NCBI GenBank assembly: GCA_017621845.1
Contig: JAGASI010000020.1
Location: 1-64,000 of the forward strand
Direction: 5' to 3'
DNA from: Muribaculaceae bacterium
GTDB lineage: Bacteria; Bacteroidota; Bacteroidia; Bacteroidales; Muribaculaceae
Length of the DNA stretch: 64,000 nt
The first letter of the stretch is position 1; each line of letters begins with the position of its first letter. Shown in pieces: positions 17,310 to 29,025 of the stretch. Position numbers and translations under genes: made by a program. The notes beneath the pieces are model-generated. The model saw only the letters and a list, made by a program, of their open reading frames with translations, had not been told where the DNA came from and ran no database searches.

Positions 17310-18926
17310 ATGCAAGAGCAAATTGCCAAACTGTTTCCCCAGGCAACTTTTGAAACTGTCGATAACACCTTGACAGTGACCATCGATGACGCCCATTGGC
17401 ACGATTTGGCCACCTATCTCCGTGACCAACTCCACATGGATTATCTTGTGACCATCGTTGGTATGGACTGGGTTACATCATTGGGTTGTATCTATTATAT
17501 GATGTCAACCGTTGATAACAAGATGGTTGCGGCCAAGGTATCGACTACCGACCGCGTTAACCCCTATATTACGTCGGTCGCCGACTTGTGGGCTATAGCC
17601 GGAATTTATGAACGTGAGGTTTATGACTTCTTTGGCATCATCTTTGTCGGAAATCCCGACATGCGTCGTCTGTTCCTTAATATCGACTGGAAAGGGTTCC
17701 CTCTGCGCAAAGATTATGATGAAAACGACCCGCGCAATGCCGTCTCTATAGAGAACGAGCGTCAGACCGACGACACCTACACCTATGTGCGTCAGGCCGA
17801 TGGATCGGTAGAACGCAAGTCTGTACCGGTATTTATGCCCGATGACTTTGTTGTCAATATAGGACCTCAGCACCCTGCCACTCACGGCGTATTACGTTTC
17901 CGTACAGCCGTTGACGGCGAGACCATCAAAAAGATTGACGTCTATATGGGATATATCCACCGCGGTATTGAAAAACTGTGTGAGTCACTCACCTATCCCC
18001 AGACATTGCCCTTCATGGACCGTATGGACTACTTCTCGGCTCACAACTACCACCACGGTCTGTGTGCAACAATTGAGAAGGCCGCCGGTATCACAATCTC
18101 TGATCGAGCCCAAGTAATCCGAGTGATGATGGATGAACTCTCGCGTATTGCGTCTCACTGCTTGTTCATCGGTACATATTGTATGGACCTCGGTGCTACC
18201 ACTATGCTGTTCTATACACTGAGAGTGAGAGAGCAGATTCTCGACATCATGGAAAAAACATGTGGAGCCCGCATGACATTCAACTATGACTGCATCGGTG
18301 GCGTTATGCAAGACATAGCACCCGATTTTGTCGCAGACGTCAAGGCATTGCTCGAAATCCTCCCCAAGAACATCAAAGAATACAACAAGATATTTACCGG
18401 CAACGTGATTGCCCGTAACCGTATGGAAGGTGTTGGCGTATTGTCGCGTCAGGATGCAATCTCCTATGGTATCACAGGACCCTCGGGTCGCGCCAGTGGA
18501 TGGGCTTGCGATATGCGTAAGGAAAAACCATACAGCATATATTCTCAGCTTGACTTCAGGCAGGTTGTGGCCGAGGAAGGTGACTCTATGGCACGCTTCA
18601 AAGTGCGTCTTCAAGAGATGGAAGAGAGTGCCCATATCCTCGAGCAGCTTGTCGATAATATTCCCGAGGGCGAATATTGCGTCAAGGTTCCTAAGATGCT
18701 CAAATTGCCCAAGGGCGCATGGTTTGACATGTACGAGGGTTGTCGCGGAGTATTTGGCGTTTATGTTGAGAGTGACGGGACTACCAAGCCCTACCGTCTC
18801 AAACTCGTCCCTCCCTGTCTTAACCTTGCCGCTGTTGTTGACCACATCACACGTGGCGAAAAAATTGCCGACCTTATCACAATCGGTGGCTCGCTTGATT
18901 ACATCGTTCCTGATATGGACCGCTAA
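17310..18926 (+). CDS. nuoCD: Fused complex I subunits C and D
   Basis: This 538-residue protein joins NuoC (about 1-150, with YEREVYDFFGIIFVGNPDMRRL and the motif FPLRKDY) to NuoD (about 165-538, starting NIGPQHPATHGVLRF). NuoD supplies the quinone-binding cavity: the conserved HPATHG and the MDRMDYFSAHNY loop are present, with DxxRGxxxY-like residues at the end (SLDYIVPDMDR). NuoC-NuoD fusions are known in several phyla. The fusion fixes a 1:1 ratio of the two peripheral-arm subunits. Confidence 0.96.
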   Translation: MQEQIAKLFPQATFETVDNTLTVTIDDAHWHDLATYLRDQLHMDYLVTIVGMDWVTSLGCIYYMMSTVDNKMVAAKVSTTDRVNPYITSVADLWAIAGIYEREVYDFFGIIFVGNPDMRRLFLNIDWKGFPLRKDYDENDPRNAVSIENERQTDDTYTYVRQADGSVERKSVPVFMPDDFVVNIGPQHPATHGVLRFRTAVDGETIKKIDVYMGYIHRGIEKLCESLTYPQTLPFMDRMDYFSAHNYHHGLCATIEKAAGITISDRAQVIRVMMDELSRIASHCLFIGTYCMDLGATTMLFYTLRVREQILDIMEKTCGARMTFNYDCIGGVMQDIAPDFVADVKALLEILPKNIKEYNKIFTGNVIARNRMEGVGVLSRQDAISYGITGPSGRASGWACDMRKEKPYSIYSQLDFRQVVAEEGDSMARFKVRLQEMEESAHILEQLVDNIPEGEYCVKVPKMLKLPKGAWFDMYEGCRGVFGVYVESDGTTKPYRLKLVPPCLNLAAVVDHITRGEKIADLITIGGSLDYIVPDMDR

Positions 18927-18963
18927 CCTCTCATAATATCGTAATATAGTAAACCAATACAAT

Positions 18964-20046
18964 ATGCAAGATTTCGCAGTCATCACTAACTGGATACATA
19001 ATTTCCTGGTATCAACACTGGGTTGTGCCCCATGGCTTGCCGTCACCATCGAGTGTGTGGCTGTAGGTGTGGGACTACTGTTGCTGTACGCGCTGTTAGC
19101 GTTGTTCTATATCTACTTTGAACGTAAGGTGTGTGCCTTTTTCCAGTGTCGTCTCGGTCCCAACCGGGTTGGTCCCTGGGGTCTGTTACAAAGTTTCGCC
19201 GATATGTTCAAAATCCTTATCAAGGAACTTATCGAACTTAAAAATATAGACAAATTTCTGTTTGCACTCGCTCCCTATCTCGTGATTATCGCGTCAATGT
19301 TGGCATTTGCGGTACTCCCTTGGGGCAACGGCTTACAGATTATCGATTTTAATATAGGTATCTTCTTCCTATTGGCCGTGTCGTCAATTGGAGTACTTGG
19401 CATCTTGTTGGCCGGATGGTCTTCAAATAACAAATTTACCCTTATCGGAGCACTGCGTTCAGGCGCCCAGATGGTCAGCTATGAGCTCTCTATCGGACTG
19501 TCAGTAGTCACTATGGTGTGTCTTGCCGGTACCATGTCAGTTACCGGTATCGTTGAAGCGCAGGACCGTCTGTGGTTTATATTCTCGGGCCATGTCTCGT
19601 CAATCATTGCCTTCATCATCTATATGATAGCCGGTACCGCCGAGACCAATCGTGGCCCGTTTGACCTGCCTGAGGCTGAGAGCGAATTAACAGCCGGTTA
19701 CCACACCGAGTATTCCGGAATTCACTTTGGCTTCTTCTACCTTGCCGAGTATCTAAACTTGTTTATCATCTCGGGCGTTGCAGCTTTGCTCTTCTTTGGA
19801 GGCTGGATGCCCCTGCATATACCCGGATGGGACGCTTTTAACAATATAATGGACTACATTCCCTCTGTAGTGTGGTTTGTCGGCAAAGCTATCGCATTGT
19901 CATTTATAATCATATGGTTTAAATGGACATTCCCCCGATTGCGCATCGACCACTTGCTCAAACTCGAGTGGAAATATCTCCTCCCCATCAACTTGTTCAA
20001 CCTTGCCCTGATGGTGTGCATCATCATCTTTGGCTGGCAAATCTAA
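18964..20046 (+). CDS. nuoH: Complex I subunit H
   Basis: NuoH is the membrane subunit that closes the quinone tunnel and links the peripheral and pumping arms. The 360 residues carry about eight helices with the family signatures [54 protein letters not shown] and [27 protein letters not shown]. After its stop codon the operon switches to ATP synthase genes. The 140-nt gap to atpD contains a 7-bp inverted repeat (20110-20116 and 20123-20129) but no recognisable terminator. Confidence 0.97.
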   Translation: MQDFAVITNWIHNFLVSTLGCAPWLAVTIECVAVGVGLLLLYALLALFYIYFERKVCAFFQCRLGPNRVGPWGLLQSFADMFKILIKELIELKNIDKFLFALAPYLVIIASMLAFAVLPWGNGLQIIDFNIGIFFLLAVSSIGVLGILLAGWSSNNKFTLIGALRSGAQMVSYELSIGLSVVTMVCLAGTMSVTGIVEAQDRLWFIFSGHVSSIIAFIIYMIAGTAETNRGPFDLPEAESELTAGYHTEYSGIHFGFFYLAEYLNLFIISGVAALLFFGGWMPLHIPGWDAFNNIMDYIPSVVWFVGKAIALSFIIIWFKWTFPRLRIDHLLKLEWKYLLPINLFNLALMVCIIIFGWQI

Positions 20047-20081
20047 GTCGTCGGTTAACAAAAAATTATTACCAACCATAA

Positions 20082-21686
<1,605 letters not shown>

Positions 21687-21786
21687 CAGGCCTCTAAACA
21701 ACATTGCTTGATGTCATGTCTCAGGTGACACAAGTTATACTACAGATATATAACAAATAACGACAAGTTTTCAGAATCAGGCTCAG

Positions 21787-22023
21787 ATGACACTTAAAAT
21801 CATATCGACATCCAAGATCGTGTATGAAGGACAAGTCAACAGTGTTACCCTTCCCGGTACACAAGGACTATTTACTGTCCTGAAAAATCATGCCTCGCTC
21901 ATCTCGACTCTCAATGCCGGCATCATAAGTTATAAAGATGATAACGGGACCCAAGGTCAATTTGACGTGCGTGGAGGAATCGTTGATGTTGACAATAATG
22001 TCATCTCGGTATGTATATATTAA
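21787..22023 (+). CDS. atpC: ATP synthase F1 epsilon subunit (short form)
   Basis: The 78 residues cover only the N-terminal beta-sandwich of epsilon (LPGTQGLFTVLKNHASLISTLNAGII is the typical strand-loop). The C-terminal two-helix domain found in E. coli (about 138 residues in total) is absent. That domain inhibits ATP hydrolysis in many bacteria, so this enzyme must lack epsilon-hairpin inhibition. Short epsilon is usual in Bacteroidota. The reading frame ends cleanly, so this is not a truncation by frameshift. Confidence 0.92.
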   Translation: MTLKIISTSKIVYEGQVNSVTLPGTQGLFTVLKNHASLISTLNAGIISYKDDNGTQGQFDVRGGIVDVDNNVISVCIY

Positions 22024-22114
22024 TTGCGAGTTGATTAAACACCTTGATTTGCAGTTTCAATCATGTTCTCTGTCAGACCTCGTTGTTTTTAAACTATACT
22101 GAATTATAAAGTCT

Positions 22115-23287
22115 ATGAAGCGACTACTCAACATATTGATTGTTATGCTGATGGCATTGGCGGTCAGTCAGTCCACCTATGCCACCGAGGACAAGCATGG
22201 CGGGGAAGAAGCCCTAAATCCCAAGGAAATCATCTTTGAACATCTCGGGGATGGATATGGCTGGGAAGTCCCGTTCAACCATCATGTGCGTATCCCGCTT
22301 CCTGTTATTGTCAAGGGTACTGATGGCTGGCATGTGTTCTCGTCGGCCAAGCTTGCCGAGGGTGTTGTTTACAAGGATGGCAATGCTTACTATAAAATAG
22401 CAGGCAAGGACAGTGAATATAAGGGTAAAGTCGTCGAGATTGTCAATGGCAAGGAAATCAAGCCATTTGATATTTCCATCACCAAAAATGTCGCGGCTAT
22501 CATTATCTGTATCATCATTGTATTGGGCCTGATGCTTTGGCTTAAGTCTTGGCATAAGCGTCATCCCTACAAGGCACCACGTCATGGACTTGGTGCTGTA
22601 GAGGCTCTCGTGGTGTTTATCTATGACTCGGTAGTAAAGTCAACGCTCAAGGACAAGGCTTCCAAGTTTGCCCCATATCTGTTGACAGTATTTTTCTTCA
22701 TCTTTGTGATGAACCTTACCGGCCTGATAGTGATATTCCCCGGCGGAGCCAACCTTACAGGCAATATTGCGGTGACTCTTGTGTTGGCGATTATAACATT
22801 TTTGGTGACCAATATCTGGGGCAACAAGCATTACTGGAAAGAAATCTTCTGGCCCGATGTGCCACTGTGGCTCAAATTCCCCATCCCCATCATGCCGTTG
22901 ATAGAGATTTTCGGTATGTTCACCAAACCTGCCGCCTTGACAGTGCGTTTGTTTGCCAACATGATGGGTGGGCACATGATTGTGTTGGTGCTGACATTGC
23001 TGATTTTTATCTTTGCAGCTGTCAACCCGGTTGCCGGAGGTGCAACCACCGTGGTATCGGTACTATTCTCAGTGTTCATGTTACTTATCGATGTGCTGGT
23101 AAGTTTTATCCAGGCATATGTGTTCACAATGCTCTCGACAATCTTCATCTCGTTGGCACAAGAAAGGCCTCATGAAGATCATGCCAATGATAAAGAACAC
23201 GGCAGTAAGATAGCTGTTGATGACAGCGCCAAACTCATGAACGCTACAGCCAACGGTCCGAAAGCTCCCGCTCCCGTGACTCAGTAA
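22115..23287 (+). CDS. atpB: ATP synthase Fo a subunit with periplasmic N-terminal extension
   Basis: Subunit a forms the proton half-channels beside the c-ring. The core helices (about 125-365) contain the essential Arg278 in AALTVRLFANMMGGHM and the helix with VSFIQAYVFTMLSTIFISLA. The protein is 390 residues against about 270 in E. coli, because it begins with a signal peptide (1-23) and a 100-residue exported domain. Such an extension is known in Bacteroidota; its role is not clear. A short polar tail follows the last helix. Confidence 0.95.
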   Translation: MKRLLNILIVMLMALAVSQSTYATEDKHGGEEALNPKEIIFEHLGDGYGWEVPFNHHVRIPLPVIVKGTDGWHVFSSAKLAEGVVYKDGNAYYKIAGKDSEYKGKVVEIVNGKEIKPFDISITKNVAAIIICIIIVLGLMLWLKSWHKRHPYKAPRHGLGAVEALVVFIYDSVVKSTLKDKASKFAPYLLTVFFFIFVMNLTGLIVIFPGGANLTGNIAVTLVLAIITFLVTNIWGNKHYWKEIFWPDVPLWLKFPIPIMPLIEIFGMFTKPAALTVRLFANMMGGHMIVLVLTLLIFIFAAVNPVAGGATTVVSVLFSVFMLLIDVLVSFIQAYVFTMLSTIFISLAQERPHEDHANDKEHGSKIAVDDSAKLMNATANGPKAPAPVTQ

Positions 23288-23341
23288 ATATAGAATTAAG
23301 AACAAATCAAATATAAGAAAATAAATTATCAAAACTCATAA

Positions 23342-23593
<252 letters not shown>

Positions 23594-23609
23594 TATCATA
23601 AGGTTTAAG

Positions 23610-23641
23610 CCGGGGACATCCTTACCGCTGATTGTCCCCGG
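23610..23641 (+). other. Stem-loop between atpE and atpF
   Basis: A 9-bp stem (CCGGGGACA and TGTCCCCGG) with a 14-nt loop lies 16 nt after the atpE stop codon. No T-run follows directly. It may protect the atpE end of the transcript or cause partial termination, either of which would help make the many c subunits the ring needs. That role is inference. Confidence 0.6.
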
Positions 23642-23779
23642 GTAAAAACCTGACGTTTTGTTTTCAGATTTATTACCCCGGTATACACATGCATCTTCTG
23701 TCATGTTAAAGAAATTTATTGACGCAATCAATGCTATTTCTTGACGGGAAACAATAAAATACTTTTAAAATTACCACTA

Positions 23780-24274
23780 ATGGATCTTTTCACCCCTGAT
23801 ACCGGTTTGGTTATATGGATGTTTATCGGGTTTGCCGTGCTTTTCTTCATACTGTGGAAATGGGCTTGGCCGGTAATACTTAAGACCGTAGACCAACGTG
23901 CCGATCTTATAGACAAGGGTGTGGAATATGCCCAGAGCGCCAAGCAACAACTCGACAGTGCACGCGCTGAAGCCGGCAAATATATTGACGAAGCTCGTCG
24001 CCGGCAAGCCGACATGTTACGTGATGCCGATAAAATGAAAACTCAGATTATCGAGGAAGCTCGCTCAGCAGCCCAAGTTGAGGCTCAGAAGGTAATGGAA
24101 GCAGCCAAACTTTCGATTCAACAACAACAGAAACAGGCTGAAACCCAATTCCGCAACCAAGTTAGCCAATTTGCCCTTGATATTGCCCAAAAGGTGGTCA
24201 AGGACCAGATGGCTGATCCTAAGGCTCAGTCCAAGTTGGTCAATACCTATCTTGACGATTTAGAAAAAAAATAA
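23780..24274 (+). CDS. atpF: ATP synthase Fo b subunit
   Basis: The peripheral stalk subunit b has one N-terminal membrane helix (about 8-30, LVIWMFIGFAVLFFILWKWAWPVI) followed by a long charged coiled coil rich in Ala, Gln, Glu and Lys. The start is set at MDLFTPDTGL (164 residues); a TTG-initiated frame 39 nt upstream adds residues with no family counterpart. The 24-nt gap to atpH suggests coupled expression. Confidence 0.95.
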   Translation: MDLFTPDTGLVIWMFIGFAVLFFILWKWAWPVILKTVDQRADLIDKGVEYAQSAKQQLDSARAEAGKYIDEARRRQADMLRDADKMKTQIIEEARSAAQVEAQKVMEAAKLSIQQQQKQAETQFRNQVSQFALDIAQKVVKDQMADPKAQSKLVNTYLDDLEKK

Positions 24275-24297
24275 ATAATTAAAAATCTTCAGCTTCA

Positions 24298-24843
24298 ATG
24301 GATCAAGGACTCTTACCACGCCGTTATGCCAAGGCTTTTTATAAGTATGCCTTAGAGAAAGACTATGCCAAGCGAGCCTATGACTTGATGAATAATCTTG
24401 ACAGCTCGTTTGATCAAAATCCTTCTATGGCTCAGGTTATCGCCAATCCCTATGTCGAAGATTCCAAAAAGGTGGCGCTCCTAATCACTGCCGCCGGTGC
24501 CGATAAAGATAAGGACCTCCCATTGAACGACTTCTATAAATTGTTGGTCAAAAACCATCGTCTCGATCAGATTCATGCCATAGCTCTTGACTATGCCAAA
24601 CTCTATCGCAAAGCCAACAATATCTATAACGTCAACATAGAGTCGGCCTCAGAACTTAACTCCGCCGATGCCGACCGTATCAAAGACATGATATATCGTC
24701 ATCTGGGAGATGCCAAGGTACAATACACCTTTAAAGTGACACCCGATCTTATTGGTGGTTTTGTCGTCACCATCGACTCAGAGCGTCTCGATGCCTCAGT
24801 CAGAAATGAACTCGAACAACTGCGTTTAAACCTCCTAAAGTAA
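24298..24843 (+). CDS. atpH: ATP synthase F1 delta subunit
   Basis: Delta joins the peripheral stalk to the top of F1. The 181 residues match the family in length and form: N-terminal helical domain starting [14 protein letters not shown], and the C-terminal hallmark [31 protein letters not shown]. It is followed 15 nt later by atpA. Confidence 0.96.
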   Translation: MDQGLLPRRYAKAFYKYALEKDYAKRAYDLMNNLDSSFDQNPSMAQVIANPYVEDSKKVALLITAAGADKDKDLPLNDFYKLLVKNHRLDQIHAIALDYAKLYRKANNIYNVNIESASELNSADADRIKDMIYRHLGDAKVQYTFKVTPDLIGGFVVTIDSERLDASVRNELEQLRLNLLK

Positions 24844-24857
24844 CACTATCCAAGATA

Positions 24858-26462
24858 ATGATTAATCCAAGCGAGATATCTCAGGTCCTCAAAGAGGAAC
24901 TTGAAAATGTTAATTCACACGTGGCCTTTGAAGAGGTAGGTAAAGTCCTGAACGTCGGTGATGGCGTGGCCCACGTCTATGGCCTTGATAACGTGTGCGC
25001 CAACGAACTTGTTGCCTTTGAAAACGGTGTCAAGGGTGTGGCGCTAAACCTCGAGGAGAGCAATGTAGGTGTCATTCTTATGAATGATATTGACAAGGTC
25101 ACCGAGGGTATGACTGTAAAACGTACCGGTCAAATTGCTTCAATCCCTGTTGGCAACGGTCTGTTTGGGCGTGTCATTAATGTTCTCGGCGAGCCTATTG
25201 ATGGCCGTGGCCCTATTCAGGGTGACTTGCTCAGAATGCCACTTGAACGTAAAGCCCCGGGCGTAATCTATCGTCAACCTGTAACCCAGCCGCTTCAGAC
25301 CGGTATCAAGGCGGTAGATGCCATGGTGCCTATAGGTCGTGGACAGCGTGAGCTGATTATCGGTGACCGTCAGATAGGTAAGACCGCAATAGCCGTTGAC
25401 ACCATTATCAACCAGCGCCAAAACTATGAAGCCGGAAAGCCCGTCTATTGTATATATGTGGCTATTGGACAGAAAGCATCGTCTGTAGCCGCTTTGGTCG
25501 AGACATTACGTCGCAACGGCGCTCTGGACTATACAGTAGTTGTTGCAGCTACAGCCTCAGACTCGGCGGCTATGAGATACTATGCCCCATTTGCCGGTGT
25601 GGCAATCGGTGAGTTTATACGTGATACCGGTCGTGATGCACTCATCGTGTATGACGACCTCTCCAAACAAGCCGTCGCCTACCGTGAGATTTCACTGATT
25701 CTTAAACGTCCTTCCGGTCGTGAGGCATATCCGGGCGATATCTTTTATCTCCACTCTCGTCTGCTGGAGCGCGCAGCTAAAATTATTGACAACCAGAAAG
25801 TAGCCGAAAAGATGAACGACCTCCCCGAGGTGCTTAGACCTCTCGTTAAAGGTGGTGGTTCACTGACAGCACTCCCAATCATCGAGACCCAAGCCGGTGA
25901 CGTATCTGCATACATTCCTACCAACGTTATCTCAATTACCGACGGTCAGATATTCCTTGAGACAGCACTGTTCAACCGTGGTATCCGTCCAGCTATCAAC
26001 GTGGGTATCTCGGTATCGCGTGTAGGTGGTAATGCCCAGATTAAGTCGATGAAAAAGGTTGCCGGTACACTGAAAATTGACCAGGCTCAATTCCGTGAGT
26101 TGGAGTCATTCACCAAGTTTGGCGGTGATATCGACCCGGTGACCGCTCGTGTTATTGACAAGGGACGTAAGAACGAACGTCTACTAATCCAACCTCAATA
26201 TCAGCCCTGGGAAGTTGCCGACCAAGTAGCTGTCATATACTGTGGCGTCAACGGTCTGCTCGAAAACGTTCCTCTCGACCAAGTCGCCGAGTTTGAAAAA
26301 CAATTCATCCAGCTTGTTCACGCCCAGCATCCCGAGGTGCTCGAGACTATCAAGGCCGGCAAGCTTACCGATGAAGTCACGGATGCCCTTGCCAAGTGTG
26401 CGGCTGATGTCTCGGCTCGCTTTGCCTCGTTGGATGACTCGACTCGGGTTCTTGACAATTGA
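24858..26462 (+). CDS. atpA: ATP synthase F1 alpha subunit
   Basis: Alpha carries the non-catalytic nucleotide sites of F1. The 534 residues show the P-loop GDRQIGKT at 169-176, the [44 protein letters not shown] block, and the arginine-finger region [15 protein letters not shown]. The length is slightly above the E. coli protein (513) owing to the N-terminus. Nothing is unusual in the conserved residues. Confidence 0.97.
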   Translation: MINPSEISQVLKEELENVNSHVAFEEVGKVLNVGDGVAHVYGLDNVCANELVAFENGVKGVALNLEESNVGVILMNDIDKVTEGMTVKRTGQIASIPVGNGLFGRVINVLGEPIDGRGPIQGDLLRMPLERKAPGVIYRQPVTQPLQTGIKAVDAMVPIGRGQRELIIGDRQIGKTAIAVDTIINQRQNYEAGKPVYCIYVAIGQKASSVAALVETLRRNGALDYTVVVAATASDSAAMRYYAPFAGVAIGEFIRDTGRDALIVYDDLSKQAVAYREISLILKRPSGREAYPGDIFYLHSRLLERAAKIIDNQKVAEKMNDLPEVLRPLVKGGGSLTALPIIETQAGDVSAYIPTNVISITDGQIFLETALFNRGIRPAINVGISVSRVGGNAQIKSMKKVAGTLKIDQAQFRELESFTKFGGDIDPVTARVIDKGRKNERLLIQPQYQPWEVADQVAVIYCGVNGLLENVPLDQVAEFEKQFIQLVHAQHPEVLETIKAGKLTDEVTDALAKCAADVSARFASLDDSTRVLDN

Positions 26463-26538
26463 TGCCAATCAACCGGCTCCAACACCATTTTTAATACTGA
26501 ATATTAGCGTCAAACAGTAGCATTTACAATAACTCACA

Positions 26539-27423
26539 ATGTCAACACTCAGAGAACTAAAAGGCCGTATCGGATCGGTATCCTCGTCTGAAAAGATTAC
26601 GGGTGCCATGAAGATGATATCGTCGGCCAAAATGCATAAGGCCGAGAACGCCCTCAAACGTCTCGTTCCCTTTCGCTCCCAGATTAACGGTATCATAGCC
26701 AATCTTCTGGGGTCTGATGCCCAATTCTCCTCACCGTTGTTGACCGCTCGCCCTGTTCATAAGATGGCGATTGTCGTGTGGGGTAGTGACGATGGCCTCT
26801 GTGGCGCTTATAACATCAATATCGTTAAGCAACTGCTCAGATATATAGTAAATATACGTCAGACGTTGCCCGGTGATGTCGCTATAGAAATTATTGCTAT
26901 CGGTCGCAAGATGTACAAGTCTTGTCGTATGCTGGTCGATGCCCAAACTACATTGATAACACCCGAAGACATCGATTCCAAGTCTGACGGTGACAAGGTT
27001 AATACATTCCTCCGTCGACTTATCAATAAATTTATCAATGGAGATTATGACCGCGTTGACACCATGTATATGAATTATCAGTCAGTCAGTCGTCAGCGTT
27101 TAGTGACCGAGCAATTATTGCCGATACTATTCAGCTCGTTTGAGTCAAACAGTGATAGTCGTGCCGACCGTCCGTACATCTTTGAACCCGATCCTACAAC
27201 GATATTCAACTCAGTGTTGCCGATGTTTCTGATGTCTACCGGCCAAGAAATCTTTACAGAAAACCGTGCCGCCGAGCAAGCTGCCCGCGTCATGGCTATG
27301 CAGAGCGCCAATGACAACGCTAAAAAACTCCTCGAGCAACTTCAACTTGAGTATAACAAATTACGACAACAGTCAATCACTACCGAACTGCTCGATATTG
27401 TCGGCGGTCAGGTGCGTGACTGA
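26539..27423 (+). CDS. atpG: ATP synthase F1 gamma subunit
   Basis: Gamma is the central rotor shaft. The 294 residues begin with the coiled-coil helix (LRELKGRIGSVSSSEKITGAMKMISSAKMHKAE) and end with its partner (AARVMAMQSANDNAKKLLEQLQLEYNKLRQQSITTELLDIVGG). The middle Rossmann-like part includes WGSDDGLCGAYNINIV. It is the last ATP synthase gene, and nuoI starts 48 nt downstream. Confidence 0.97.
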   Translation: MSTLRELKGRIGSVSSSEKITGAMKMISSAKMHKAENALKRLVPFRSQINGIIANLLGSDAQFSSPLLTARPVHKMAIVVWGSDDGLCGAYNINIVKQLLRYIVNIRQTLPGDVAIEIIAIGRKMYKSCRMLVDAQTTLITPEDIDSKSDGDKVNTFLRRLINKFINGDYDRVDTMYMNYQSVSRQRLVTEQLLPILFSSFESNSDSRADRPYIFEPDPTTIFNSVLPMFLMSTGQEIFTENRAAEQAARVMAMQSANDNAKKLLEQLQLEYNKLRQQSITTELLDIVGGQVRD

Positions 27424-27471
27424 TATTAGTATAGAATATTTAAAAACCATTATCATTATAAATACCAATCA

Positions 27472-28116
27472 ATGGGTAGTGTAAAAGAATACTTCACATC
27501 ATTAGGAACAGGCATTGCAAGCCTTCTCAAAGGCATGTCAGTGACCGGTAAAGAATTTGTTACCCCTAAGATTACAGAGCGTTACCCTGAAGACCGCGAC
27601 ACATTCAAGTGGCCCGAGCGCTTCAGAGCACAGCTTAAATTTATCTATGATGCCGAGGGTAATCACAAATGTATCGCCTGTGGTACATGTGAGCGCAATT
27701 GTCCAAACGGAACCATAACCATCGAAACCAAGATGGTAGACACGTTGACCGGCAAAAAGAAAAAACTCGACAAATATTTCTATGACCTTGGTAGCTGTAC
27801 ATTCTGTCAGTTGTGTGTGACGTCATGTCCCACCTCGGCCATTGAGTTTGACAACGATTTTGAACAAGCCGTGTTTACACGTTCCAAACTTGTCAAACAA
27901 CTCAACTATCTTCCCGAAAAAGAAGAGCCGGCACCAACTCCCGAGCAAATCGCTGCCGCCGAGGCTGAGCGTCAAGCCAAGATTGCCGCTGCCAAGGCCA
28001 AGGCCGCCGCTCTCAAAGCCGCCAAGGAAGGTGCTGCCGGAGCTGCTCCCGCCACCGACTCAGGTAAAAATGCCACCGTGCCGGTTGAACCTAAGGAGGA
28101 CAAGGCCAACGCTTGA
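27472..28116 (+). CDS. nuoI: Complex I subunit I (two 4Fe-4S clusters) with Ala/Lys-rich tail
   Basis: NuoI holds clusters N6a and N6b in the peripheral arm. Two ferredoxin motifs are complete: Cys67, 70, 73, 77 and Cys109, 112, 115, 119. Residues from about 148 to 214 form a low-complexity tail rich in Ala, Lys, Pro and Glu that has no counterpart in E. coli NuoI and is likely helical, then disordered. The gene restarts the nuo series directly after atpG. In a complex without NuoE/F/G this subunit is the probable entry point for electrons from a soluble donor, which is inference. Confidence 0.95.
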   Translation: MGSVKEYFTSLGTGIASLLKGMSVTGKEFVTPKITERYPEDRDTFKWPERFRAQLKFIYDAEGNHKCIACGTCERNCPNGTITIETKMVDTLTGKKKKLDKYFYDLGSCTFCQLCVTSCPTSAIEFDNDFEQAVFTRSKLVKQLNYLPEKEEPAPTPEQIAAAEAERQAKIAAAKAKAAALKAAKEGAAGAAPATDSGKNATVPVEPKEDKANA

Positions 28117-28181
28117 TGACCATGTCTGGAACCAACCTTTAATCCTCACCAACTATTGAATAATAAAAACTAATCAAATAT

Positions 28182-28694
28182 ATGGAATCAGTAGGAAGTA
28201 TCATTATGTATGTGATCATCGCCCTGTCGATGATTGTATTCTCGGTACTGGCTGTGACATCACGCAAGATTCTGCGCGCTGCCACCTACCTGCTATTTAC
28301 ACTATTTGCCGCCGCCGGGCTATACTTCATGCTCGACTATGAATTTCTCGGTGCCGTGCAGATAGCAGTATATGCAGGTGGTATTGTGGTGCTGTTTGTG
28401 TTTGCAATATTGCTTACGACAGCCCCTGGCCACAATTCAGAGAAACTCACCTCCAAGTCGACCATTATCGGATTTATCGCTGCCGCTGCTATGTTGGCGG
28501 TGTGTGCCTGGGCACTTCTCACACGCTGTGAGTTGTTCGCTACCCAGCCCGATATGCCGGCACTCACCATGAACCGTCTTGGTGAAGTACTTATGGGAAC
28601 CGACAAGGGCCAGTATCTGTTGCCATTTGAGGCTATCAGTGTACTGTTGCTCGCATGTATCATCGGTGGCGTTGCTATCGCCCGTAAACGTTAA
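28182..28694 (+). CDS. nuoJ: Complex I subunit J
   Basis: This 170-residue membrane subunit has five predicted helices. The key helix with LLFTLFAAAGLYFMLDYEFLGAVQIAVYAGGIVVLFVFAILL matches the pi-bulge helix of NuoJ that links quinone chemistry to pumping. It ends 14 nt before nuoK. Confidence 0.96.
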   Translation: MESVGSIIMYVIIALSMIVFSVLAVTSRKILRAATYLLFTLFAAAGLYFMLDYEFLGAVQIAVYAGGIVVLFVFAILLTTAPGHNSEKLTSKSTIIGFIAAAAMLAVCAWALLTRCELFATQPDMPALTMNRLGEVLMGTDKGQYLLPFEAISVLLLACIIGGVAIARKR

Positions 28695-28708
28695 AACTCA
28701 GTCAGAAA

Positions 28709-29020
28709 ATGGAAATTAAAGCAATCTTTTATCTACTTCCCGCTCTGGTGATGTTTTGTGCCGGCGTTTATGGCTTTATCACCCGTCGCAACATGATTGC
28801 AATGTTAATCTCTCTCGAGTTGATGCTCAATGCCGTGGATATTAACTTTGCCGTGTTTAACCGATTCTTATTCCCCGGAGCTTTAGAGGGTATGTTCTTC
28901 ACCCTGTTTGCTATTGCAATCGCTGCTGCCGAGACTGCACTGGCTATCGCAATCTTAATCAACATCTTTCGCTCGGTCAAAAATATTGACGTGCGCGATC
29001 TTAACGAAATGAAATTTTAA
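28709..29020 (+). CDS. nuoK: Complex I subunit K
   Basis: This 103-residue, three-helix subunit has the family features GVYGFITRRNMIAMLISLELMLNAVDINF and EGMFFTLFAIAIAAAETALAIAI. The two buried Glu residues (in SLELML and AAETALA) relay protons in the E-channel. It lies 5 nt ahead of nuoL. Confidence 0.97.
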   Translation: MEIKAIFYLLPALVMFCAGVYGFITRRNMIAMLISLELMLNAVDINFAVFNRFLFPGALEGMFFTLFAIAIAAAETALAIAILINIFRSVKNIDVRDLNEMKF

Positions 29021-29025
29021 GCGTC

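Noticed and set aside
17985-19049. 354-codon antisense frame in nuoCD-nuoH
   Set aside because: It mirrors highly conserved complex I genes and is a composition-driven shadow.
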